DNA from: Caulobacter sp. Root655
Lineage (GTDB): Bacteria > Pseudomonadota > Alphaproteobacteria > Caulobacterales > Caulobacteraceae
Reading direction: 5' to 3'
Length of the DNA: 64,000 nucleotides
NCBI RefSeq assembly: GCF_001427665.1
Contig: NZ_LMHC01000012.1
Coordinates: forward strand, 1,223 to 65,222
In this document: piece after piece, positions 58,170 through 64,000 of the stretch
Position numbering within the stretch: the stretch's first letter is position 1
How the letters are laid out: every line of letters starts with the position of its first letter
Translations under genes and position numbers: made by a program
The notes under the pieces: generated by a model
Database searches by the model: none
Seen by the model: only the letters and a program-made list of their open reading frames with translations
Told to the model about the DNA's origin: nothing

Positions 58170-59864
58170 ATGACCGCGACGGTCGCCCAGGAAACCACTG
58201 AAACCCTGATCCTGCCGGGTCTGACCGCGCTGCTGCGCGAGGCGGCCGGCGCGGCCCAGCTGTTCGTGGCCGAGGCCAAGCCCGCCGTGAAGGCGGCGAT
58301 CACGGGCGGAAGCGGCAAGATCGACCGCAAGCTGGCCGACGACCAGCAGCACCAGGTGCACGGCTACGGCTGGTACGCCGCCTATGCCGAGCTGCTGAAC
58401 CAGGTCGCCGGCTGGGCCGAACGGCTGGAGGCCGAGGGCCGGTTCGGCGAGATCGAGGCCCTGCTGGCCCAGCTTCTGGTCTCCGAATACTGCGCCCAGA
58501 TGGTCGGCGGCGTGCCCATGAACCAGGGCGAGATCGTCCGCCCCGCCCACCTGGTCACCGACCGCGCGGTGCTGAACCGGCTCTATTCCAACGGCCTGAT
58601 GAAGCTGATGGTCGAGGGCGGAACCCAAGCGGTGAAGACCCGCATCGCCCAGCATCTGGCGCGGGCCCGGGGCCGCCCGACCCTGGAGCATACGGGCCTG
58701 GACGAAACCTTCGAGATGGTCCGCGACCAGTTCCACGCCTTCGCCGAGGAAAAGGTCACCCCCTTCGCCCACGAATGGCACCTGAAGGACCAGCTTATTC
58801 CCATTGAGCTGGTCGAGGAGCTGGGCGCCCTGGGGGTGTTCGGCCTGACCATCCCCGAGGAATACGGCGGCAGCGGCATGGGCAAGACCGCCATGTGCGT
58901 GGTGTCGGAGGAGCTGTCGCGGGCCTGGATCGGCGTCGGCTCGCTGGCCACCCGTTCGGAGATCGCCGGCGAGCTGATCCTGACCGGCGGCACCGAGGCG
59001 CAGAAGTCGTATTGGCTGCCCAGGATCGCGGACGCCTCGATCCTGCCGACGGCGGTGTTCACCGAGCCCAACACCGGCTCGGACCTGGGGTCCCTGCGCA
59101 CCCGCGCCACCCTGACCGGCGACCAGTACGTGGTGACGGGGAACAAGACCTGGATCACCCACGCCGCCCGGGCCGACGTCATGACCCTGCTGGTCCGCAC
59201 CGAGCCCGACACCACCGACTATCGCGGCCTGTCGATGCTGCTGGCCGAGAAGCCGCGCGGCGTCGAAGGCGACGACTTCCCAGCCCAGGGCATGAGCGGC
59301 GGCGAGATCGGGGTGATCGGCTATCGCGGTATGAAGGAGTACGAGCTGGGCTTCGACGGCTTCGCCGTGCCGGCCGAAAACCTGCTGGGCGGCGTGCCCG
59401 GCCAGGGCTTCAAGCAGCTGATGGCCACCTTCGAGAGCGCCCGCATCCAGACCGCCGCCCGCGCCGTCGGCGTGGCCCAGGCGGCGCTGGAGACCGGCCT
59501 CGGCTACGCCCTGGACCGCAAGCAGTTCGGCCAGGCGATCTTCGAGTTCCCCCGTGTCCACAACAAGCTGGCGATGATGGCCGCCGAGATCATGGGCGTG
59601 CGCCAGCTGACCTATTTCGCCGCCCGCCAGAAGGACGAGGGCAAGCGCTGCGACCTGGAAGCCGGCATGGCCAAGCTGATCGCCGCCCGCGTCGCCTGGG
59701 CCGCCGCCGACAACGCGCTGCAGATCCACGGCGGCAACGGCTTCGCCATGGAATACGTCGCCAGCCGCCTGCTGGCCGACGCCCGGATCCTCAACATCTT
59801 CGAGGGGGCCGGGGAGATCCAGGCGCAGGTGATCGCGAGAAGGCTGCTGGAGGAAGGGAACTAG
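58170..59864 (+). CDS. mcd: (2S)-Methylsuccinyl-CoA dehydrogenase
   Basis: A 564-aa flavoprotein of the acyl-CoA dehydrogenase superfamily with the roughly 150-residue N-terminal extension typical of methylsuccinyl-CoA dehydrogenase, which oxidises methylsuccinyl-CoA to mesaconyl-CoA in the ethylmalonyl-CoA pathway. Seen: FTEPNTGSDLGSLRTRA (FAD/substrate), the GYALDRKQFGQAIFEFPRVH helix, ALQIHGGNGFAMEYVASRLL and the catalytic Glu in GAGEIQAQVI near the C-terminus. The long N-terminal domain and co-occurrence with ccr support Mcd over a generic dehydrogenase. The start at 58170 gives MTATVAQETTETLILPGLT. Confidence 0.85.
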   Translation: MTATVAQETTETLILPGLTALLREAAGAAQLFVAEAKPAVKAAITGGSGKIDRKLADDQQHQVHGYGWYAAYAELLNQVAGWAERLEAEGRFGEIEALLAQLLVSEYCAQMVGGVPMNQGEIVRPAHLVTDRAVLNRLYSNGLMKLMVEGGTQAVKTRIAQHLARARGRPTLEHTGLDETFEMVRDQFHAFAEEKVTPFAHEWHLKDQLIPIELVEELGALGVFGLTIPEEYGGSGMGKTAMCVVSEELSRAWIGVGSLATRSEIAGELILTGGTEAQKSYWLPRIADASILPTAVFTEPNTGSDLGSLRTRATLTGDQYVVTGNKTWITHAARADVMTLLVRTEPDTTDYRGLSMLLAEKPRGVEGDDFPAQGMSGGEIGVIGYRGMKEYELGFDGFAVPAENLLGGVPGQGFKQLMATFESARIQTAARAVGVAQAALETGLGYALDRKQFGQAIFEFPRVHNKLAMMAAEIMGVRQLTYFAARQKDEGKRCDLEAGMAKLIAARVAWAAADNALQIHGGNGFAMEYVASRLLADARILNIFEGAGEIQAQVIARRLLEEGN

Positions 59865-59874
59865 GGTTTCTTCG

Positions 59875-59899
59875 AACCCTCTCCCTCTGGGAGAGGGTT
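59875..59899 (+). terminator. Hairpin after mcd (family D core)
   Basis: AACCCTCTCCC-TCT-GGGAGAGGGTT: an 11-bp perfect stem with a 3-nt loop, 10 bp after the mcd stop. Same core as at 52020 and at the ends of family D. Confidence 0.6.
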
Positions 59900-59955
59900 G
59901 CCGCGATGCCATGGCTCGGCTTAGCTGCCGCCCTCGCCATGAACCGGACGCCCCC

Positions 59956-61560
59956 ATGATCGCCACGACCCGCCGCGCCGCGCTGCTGTCGGCCTTCGCC
60001 ACCGTGGGAGCCGGCGCCCTGGCCGCGACGCCGCGCATCGCGCGGGCGGCCGAGACCGGCAAGGCCGCCGCGGCGATCGACCTCTACGCCCAGCAGGTGA
60101 TGGCCGCCTTCCCCGACGAGCCGGGCCTGGGGATCTGCGTGGTCGAGGACGGCCAGATCACCCTGGCCAAGGGCTATGGCGTGCGCCGCCTGGGCGGGAC
60201 CGACAAGGTCACCGACTCCACCCTGTTCGGCGTGGCTTCCAACACCAAGGCCTTCACCGCCGCCGCCCTGGCCATGCTGGTCGAGGCCGGCAAGGTCGAG
60301 TGGGACGCGCCGGTCACCCGGTACCTGCCCCAGTTCGAGATGAGCGACCCGGTCGTCACCAGGCTGATGACCGTGCGCGACCTGCTGTGCCACCGCAGCG
60401 GCCTGACGCTGGGGGCCGGCGACCTGATGATCTGGCCCAACCCGACCCACAGCCGCGCCGAGATCGTGGCCGGCATGAAGTACCTGCCGATCGGGACCGG
60501 TTTCCGCACCGGCTACGCCTATGACAACGTGCTCTACGTGGTGGCCGGCGAGGTGATCGCCGCCGTCACCGGCGCGCCGTGGGAGGTGTTCATCCAGACG
60601 CGGATCCTCGATCCGCTGAAGATGACCGACAGCGTCCCCTTGCCCTCGATGATCGGAAACCGGCCTCGCGCCGAGCCGCATGCCCGCATGGGGCCGCCGG
60701 TGCGCGGCATGGGACCGCAGACCGTCCTGCCCTTCGACGGCAGCTTCGCCGCCGCCGGGGCGGCCGGCGGCCTCAACGCCACGCCGCGCGACATCGGCAG
60801 GTGGATGCAGGTCCAGCTGGGCCTGGGCACGACGCCCGACGGGGTGAAGCTGTGGAGCGAGGCCTCGGCCCGCGAGATGTGGAAGCCCCACACCATCACC
60901 GCCTGGTTCGACGGCCCGACGGCCGAAAACCCGGTGCGCCCGACCATGCAGGCCTATGGCCTGGGCTGGTTCGTCCAGGACCATCGCGGCGAACGGCTGC
61001 TGTCGCACACCGGCGGCCTGGCCGGCTTCATCTCCTATACCGGCCTGCTGCCCGGCCGGAAGTCGGGGATCATGGTGATGACCAACGCCGAGGAGAACGC
61101 CGTCTTCCGGTCCCTGCGCTACGGCGGTCCCGACCGGCTGCAGGGCCGCGCCGACTACGACTGGATCGCCTCGTCCAGGCGCGTCCAGGCCGAGACCGAC
61201 GCCACGACCATCAAGGACGCCGCCGAAGCCGTCACCCCCAAGGGCGGTGGCGTCAAGCCGACCCTGCCGCTGGCCGCCTATGCCGGAACCTATCGCGACC
61301 CCTGGTACGGGACGATCACGGTCTCCGTCGTGAAGGCGGGCCTGAAGATCGCCTTCGACAAGACGCCGGCGCTGCAGGGCGCCCTGGAGACCTTCGACGG
61401 CGACACCTTCCGCACCCGCTTCGACGACCGCTCGCAGGAGGACGCCTTCATGATGTTCGCGGTCAAGGACGGTCAGGTGACCGGCGCGACGATGAAGGCC
61501 GTCTCGCCGCTGGCGGACTTTTCGTATGACTATCAGGATTTGAAGCTGGCGAAGATTTGA
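59956..61560 (+). CDS. Serine beta-lactamase-like hydrolase with DUF3471-type C-terminus
   Basis: A 534-aa exported class C beta-lactamase/esterase-fold protein. The N-terminus MIATTRRAALLSAFATVGAG with twin Arg and an Ala-rich stretch looks like a Tat-type signal. Active-site motifs: SxxK at 95-98 (SNTK), YxN at 189-191 (YDN) and HTGG near 350 (LLSHTGGLAG). A C-terminal beta domain of about 100 residues (LAAYAGTYRDPWYGTITVSV) follows, as in DUF3471 proteins. Likely an esterase or D-peptidase rather than a resistance enzyme. Confidence 0.9.
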   Translation: MIATTRRAALLSAFATVGAGALAATPRIARAAETGKAAAAIDLYAQQVMAAFPDEPGLGICVVEDGQITLAKGYGVRRLGGTDKVTDSTLFGVASNTKAFTAAALAMLVEAGKVEWDAPVTRYLPQFEMSDPVVTRLMTVRDLLCHRSGLTLGAGDLMIWPNPTHSRAEIVAGMKYLPIGTGFRTGYAYDNVLYVVAGEVIAAVTGAPWEVFIQTRILDPLKMTDSVPLPSMIGNRPRAEPHARMGPPVRGMGPQTVLPFDGSFAAAGAAGGLNATPRDIGRWMQVQLGLGTTPDGVKLWSEASAREMWKPHTITAWFDGPTAENPVRPTMQAYGLGWFVQDHRGERLLSHTGGLAGFISYTGLLPGRKSGIMVMTNAEENAVFRSLRYGGPDRLQGRADYDWIASSRRVQAETDATTIKDAAEAVTPKGGGVKPTLPLAAYAGTYRDPWYGTITVSVVKAGLKIAFDKTPALQGALETFDGDTFRTRFDDRSQEDAFMMFAVKDGQVTGATMKAVSPLADFSYDYQDLKLAKI

Positions 61561-61578
61561 GCCCACGTCGCGCGCCGT

Positions 61579-61751
61579 GAACCCTCTCCTATAAGGAGAG
61601 GGAGGGGCCCGCGCTCGAAGAGCGTGGGAGGGTGAGGAGTTACGCCCTCACCGCTTTCTCGCGGCGCCCTGCCGGCACGCCGTCAGACGTCCAAACCCCT
61701 CACCCTCCCAAGCTCCGCCTGGGCCCCTCCCTCTCCCTTTGGGAGAGGGTT
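61579..61751. repeat. Dispersed palindromic repeat, family D, copy 2
   Basis: 173 bp, the same arrangement as 57262-57433: TGAACCCTCTCC at one end, GGGAGAGGGTTCA at the other, with near-identical inner TGCCGGCACGCCGTCAGACG. It lies between the beta-lactamase-like gene and the Flp gene. Confidence 0.85.
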
Positions 61752-61803
61752 CACGGCGCGTCGCTTGCACCACGCATGGCCAGAGTCTCACGACAGGACA
61801 GCC

Positions 61804-61989
61804 ATGCCCAATCCTCGCCGCCGGTTCCGCGCCTTCGCCCAGAACGACACGGCCGGTTCGGCGGTCGAGACCGCGCTGATCCTCGCCCTGACAGCGGTGA
61901 TGGCCTGCACGGTCAAGGCGACGGCGGTCAATGCGTTGATCCGGCCGACCAAGCAGGCTTTCGATTCGCTGATCCGGGCGCTGTCCTAA
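61804..61989 (+). CDS. Flp/Fap-type prepilin-like small protein
   Basis: A 61-aa protein: basic leader MPNPRRRFRAFAQNDTAG, then the type IVb prepilin-like SAVETALILALTAVMACTV hydrophobic segment with Glu five residues after the Gly, and a short tail. This fits the Flp pilin layout, where cleavage occurs after Gly. No tad/cpa genes are nearby, so it is an orphan. Its stop overlaps the convergent TetR stop by four bases. A Cys inside the helix is unusual. Confidence 0.7.
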   Translation: MPNPRRRFRAFAQNDTAGSAVETALILALTAVMACTVKATAVNALIRPTKQAFDSLIRALS

Positions 61990-62588
61990 CGCGGCCGCCA
62001 GCCCTCGGCGATGAAGGCGATCTGGTTGTCCATGGCGGCTGACAGCGCCGCGGCCTGGGCCCCGCAGGTGGCGGCCAGGCGGTAGTTCCAGGCGTAGCTG
62101 GCCTTGAGGACGTCGACGGCCAGTTGCGGGTCGAGGTCGGGGCGCACGTCGCCGCGCCGGACACCGTCCTCCAGCACCTCGCGCAGCATCAGGGTCAGCC
62201 GTTCGTTGCGGCCGTAGGGCGTGACGCCGGGGTCGTTGGAAGGGCTGTAGGAGGCGGCGATGTGGGCCAGGAACAGCTTCACCCGCCGGGTCTCGAACTC
62301 GTAGTGGATGGCGAAGATCGAGCACAGGCGATCGGCCGTCGAGCCCCGCAGGTAGGGTACCACGCGGTCGAACTCGGCATAGAGATCGCCGAGCCGCCTA
62401 TCCATCACGTGGCTGAGCACCTCGGCCTTGGAGGCGAAGGTGGTGAAGACGCTGCCGACCGAGACGCCCGCCCGTTCGGCGATCGCCCGGATGGTGGTCT
62501 CCTCGTAACCCGTCTCGTTGAACAGGTCGCGCGCGGCCTCGAGGACCTTCTCACGCGTCGCCAGTTTCTGGTCGTCCCGTATGCCCAC
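61986..62588 (-). CDS. TetR-family transcriptional regulator
   Basis: A 200-aa regulator. First helices TREKVLEAARDLFNETGYEE; HTH TIRAIAERAGVSVGSVFTTF (about 32-51). The start is a GTG at 62588 preceded by GGGGGGA at suitable spacing. It lies 88 bp downstream of another TetR gene on the same strand, which shares VGSVF/TGAVF-type recognition helices; they are probably ancient paralogues. Ligand and target unknown. Confidence 0.9.
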   Translation of the reverse strand: MGIRDDQKLATREKVLEAARDLFNETGYEETTIRAIAERAGVSVGSVFTTFASKAEVLSHVMDRRLGDLYAEFDRVVPYLRGSTADRLCSIFAIHYEFETRRVKLFLAHIAASYSPSNDPGVTPYGRNERLTLMLREVLEDGVRRGDVRPDLDPQLAVDVLKASYAWNYRLAATCGAQAAALSAAMDNQIAFIAEGWRPR

Positions 62589-62675
62589 GCACTGTCCCCC
62601 CGGATAGCCTGCGTCGTTATATTTATTCCGAAGGCGGACGCTCCGACTAAGAGCGCCCGCCCCCGGTCGTGCCTC

Positions 62676-63323
62676 TTAGGCGCGCGCGCCCGCCAGAATG
62701 ACCTTCAGTTGATCCGAAAGCCGCGACAGCAGTGCTTCAACCGTCCAGGCGTCGAAGATCGCCCGGCGATAGTTGGCGACATACACGTCCCAGATGATCT
62801 CGGCGAGCAGCTTCGTGTCGGCGCTGGTCTTCAGTTCGCCGCGCTCGACGCCGCGCAGCAGCACGCCGTTCAGCAGGGTGAAGATGTGCTTCAGGTGGCC
62901 GCGGTTGCGGCGCTCGGCGGTTTCCGAGCGGGTCCACGACACGGCGATGCTGGCCTGCAGCAACGGCAACTGCTCGACGTGGAAGCCGTAGGCGACGGCG
63001 AACATGCCGATGACGCCTTCTTCGACGCTGGCGCCGTTGACGCCGGCCTGCTTCATCTGGGCGTAGATGACTTCGTAGTCGGCGGTCAGGATCTCGTCGA
63101 ACAGTTCGCTCTTGTCGGAGAAGCTGGCGAACACCGCGCCCGTCGACATGCCGGCGGCCTGGGCGATGTCGCGGATGGTCGCGCCTTCGTAGCCACGTTC
63201 GGTGAACAGGCGACGCGCCGCCGACAGCACGCGCTCACGGGTGCGCTGCTTGGCCAGGGCCCGGCGCGTCAGCTTGACGGGGGCGTCGGTCGGGGACTCG
63301 ATGTTCAAGGATACAAAGCTCAT
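62676..63323 (-). CDS. TetR-family transcriptional regulator
   Basis: A 215-aa regulator with N-terminal tail MSFVSLNIESPTDAPVKLTR, then KQRTRERVLSAARRLFTERG and HTH TIRDIAQAAGMSTGAVFASF. The C-terminal domain is about 130 residues with a Trp in VSWTRSETAERR. Its ATG overlaps the stop of a 74-aa gene by four bases (ATGA), so the two are translationally coupled. Target unknown. Confidence 0.9.
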   Translation of the reverse strand: MSFVSLNIESPTDAPVKLTRRALAKQRTRERVLSAARRLFTERGYEGATIRDIAQAAGMSTGAVFASFSDKSELFDEILTADYEVIYAQMKQAGVNGASVEEGVIGMFAVAYGFHVEQLPLLQASIAVSWTRSETAERRNRGHLKHIFTLLNGVLLRGVERGELKTSADTKLLAEIIWDVYVANYRRAIFDAWTVEALLSRLSDQLKVILAGARA

Positions 63324-63544
63324 GCGGCGGCCTCCAGGCGAGCAAGCGCAGCCTCGGCGCGCTTTTCGAATTCGTTGCAGTATTCGTCGACGACGTTCTG
63401 AAGGACGTCGGCGTAACGGCGCGCCAGGGCGCGGCCATCCTGCGCGGCGTCGCGCAGGTCGGTGATCAATTGGCGGACTTCCACCATGGCTTCTTCGCGC
63501 TCGGACGCGGAGAAGTCGGCTACGGCGCGAGCGCTCTGAGCCAT
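63320..63544 (-). CDS. Hypothetical 74-aa helical protein coupled to a TetR gene
   Basis: A small, highly charged, entirely helical protein (SASEREEAMVEVRQLITDLR then YADVLQNVVDEYCNEFEKRA) with heptad-like spacing suggesting a coiled coil. No signal or membrane segment. It is the first gene of a pair with the TetR gene at 62676, ATGA overlap. No family recognised. It might be a cofactor of the regulator or an unrelated small protein. Confidence 0.7.
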   Translation of the reverse strand: MAQSARAVADFSASEREEAMVEVRQLITDLRDAAQDGRALARRYADVLQNVVDEYCNEFEKRAEAALARLEAAA

Positions 63545-63870
63545 TCTAAGTCTCTCCTGCCTCCCCGCTGGGATGGGGCGCCGACATGACCTGCGGTGAG
63601 GAGTTGATCATGTTCAACGAACGCGTACTGGAATTTGAAGGTGGCGCGTTTAACCCCAGCCGCAAGGGGTTGCAACCCGTAAACTGAACTAAAATCGTCG
63701 AACGGCGGCGCTTGAGACGCTGTATGGTACCGGTAGCGCTCGGTCACTGCGACAAATGCACTCAACGAACAGACTCGTCGAACGCGATTTCGCGACGGGA
63801 CGCTCAATCAAGGCTTGATCCGGAGGACCGTGCTCTGGCCAAGCCTGGGGCGAGGGCCTAGTTTGCCGCC
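63545..63870. other. 326-bp divergent region
   Basis: No supported gene. It is less GC-rich than its flanks in the part 63590-63800 and should hold the promoters for the 74-aa/TetR unit (minus) and the HIG1-like gene (plus). A minus-strand frame of 95 codons in it has no recognisable features. Confidence 0.5.
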
Positions 63871-64000
63871 ATGGACAAACTGTTCGACTTTCTGATCCCC
63901 GTCGCGCTGGGCGCGGTGTTGATCACCCTCGGCGTCGGCATCTTCTCCCTGTTCAAGGGTGGGGATTTCGGACGTTCCTATTCCAACAAGCTGATGCGCC
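63871..64000 (+). CDS. HIG1-domain-like membrane protein, N-terminal part (cut by window edge)
   Basis: 43 residues are visible: MDKLFDFLIPVALGAVLITL, a membrane helix, then FSLFKGGDFGRSYSNKLMR. This is the layout of bacterial HIG1-domain proteins (helix, G-rich loop, SNKLMRxR), which associate with respiratory oxidase complexes. The second helix lies beyond the window edge. Confidence 0.75.
   Translation, partial: MDKLFDFLIPVALGAVLITLGVGIFSLFKGGDFGRSYSNKLMR

Noticed and set aside
57438..60062. 874-codon minus-strand frame across mcd and the GST gene
   Set aside because: Only the last 208 codons (the GST) are real; the rest is antisense to mcd.
59956..61560. Antibiotic-resistance beta-lactamase
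   Set aside because: SxxK/YxN/HTGG motifs are shared by many esterases and D-peptidases, and the DUF3471-like C-terminal domain points away from a dedicated beta-lactamase.
63520..63807. 95-codon minus-strand frame upstream of the 74-aa gene
   Set aside because: It overlaps the start of the 74-aa gene in another frame and has no recognisable features; more likely leader/promoter DNA.

Overview
The window is a high-GC alphaproteobacterial chromosome segment, most likely from Caulobacter or a close relative in the Caulobacteraceae. Evidence for this is the style of the L7/L12, RpoB, RpoC and EF-G proteins, the ethylmalonyl-CoA pathway enzymes, a VanA-like Rieske oxygenase, many small GST/SDR/TetR genes, and several families of dispersed intergenic palindromes. 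I see no prophage, insertion sequence, CRISPR array or rRNA.

Layout. Positions 1-33709 carry the core translation/transcription cluster on the minus strand, broken into blocks. In the direction of transcription these are tRNA-Trp, secE, nusG (33709-32682); rplK, rplA (25035-23910); rplJ, rplL (19886-18939); rpoB, rpoC (16808-8424); and rpsL, rpsG, fusA, tuf (3403 to the window edge). Every joint between blocks holds accessory genes. Between nusG and rplK lie an ArsR/SRPBCC pair, a HxlR regulator with SDR and thioredoxin-fold isomerase genes, an amidase/GNAT pair, a TetR/SDR pair and an AT-rich gene with a duplicated domain. Between rplA and rplJ lie vapBC, a BaiN-like flavoprotein and an unusual exported alpha/beta-hydrolase-HIT fusion. 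Between rplL and rpoB lie a glycosyltransferase and a methyltransferase. Between rpoC and rpsL lie a LysR regulator, a GST/PPOX pair and two tandem paralogues of a single-pass proline-rich protein. Strong intrinsic terminators end the rplL, rplA, rpoC and nusG units, so the blocks look like separate transcription units.

Positions 33710-64000 are accessory and metabolic: a small lipoprotein, fpr, moeA, a CapD-like nucleotide-sugar dehydratase, a hybrid histidine kinase, a LuxR-type AHL receptor with no synthase nearby, a crotonase, crotonyl-CoA carboxylase/reductase (ccr) and methylsuccinyl-CoA dehydrogenase (mcd), an AraC / Cys-rich miniprotein / hydrolase cluster, an AAHS-type MFS carrier, a GFA-type zinc protein with an epimerase, an M20 peptidase, the Rieske oxygenase, a CPBP protease, DUF1993 and DUF418 proteins, a glycine-zipper/SH3 protein, a second GST, a serine beta-lactamase-like hydrolase, an orphan Flp-like pilin, two TetR regulators and the start of a HIG1-type membrane protein.

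Most promising for novelty: the secreted alpha/beta-hydrolase-HIT fusion (20431-21789); the AraC/51-aa Cys-rich protein/Asp-nucleophile hydrolase cluster (45340-47314); the AT-rich duplicated-domain protein (25249-25683); the ArsR/SRPBCC overlap encoded by a 12-bp repeat in two frames (32108-32154); and at least five families of dispersed palindromic repeats.
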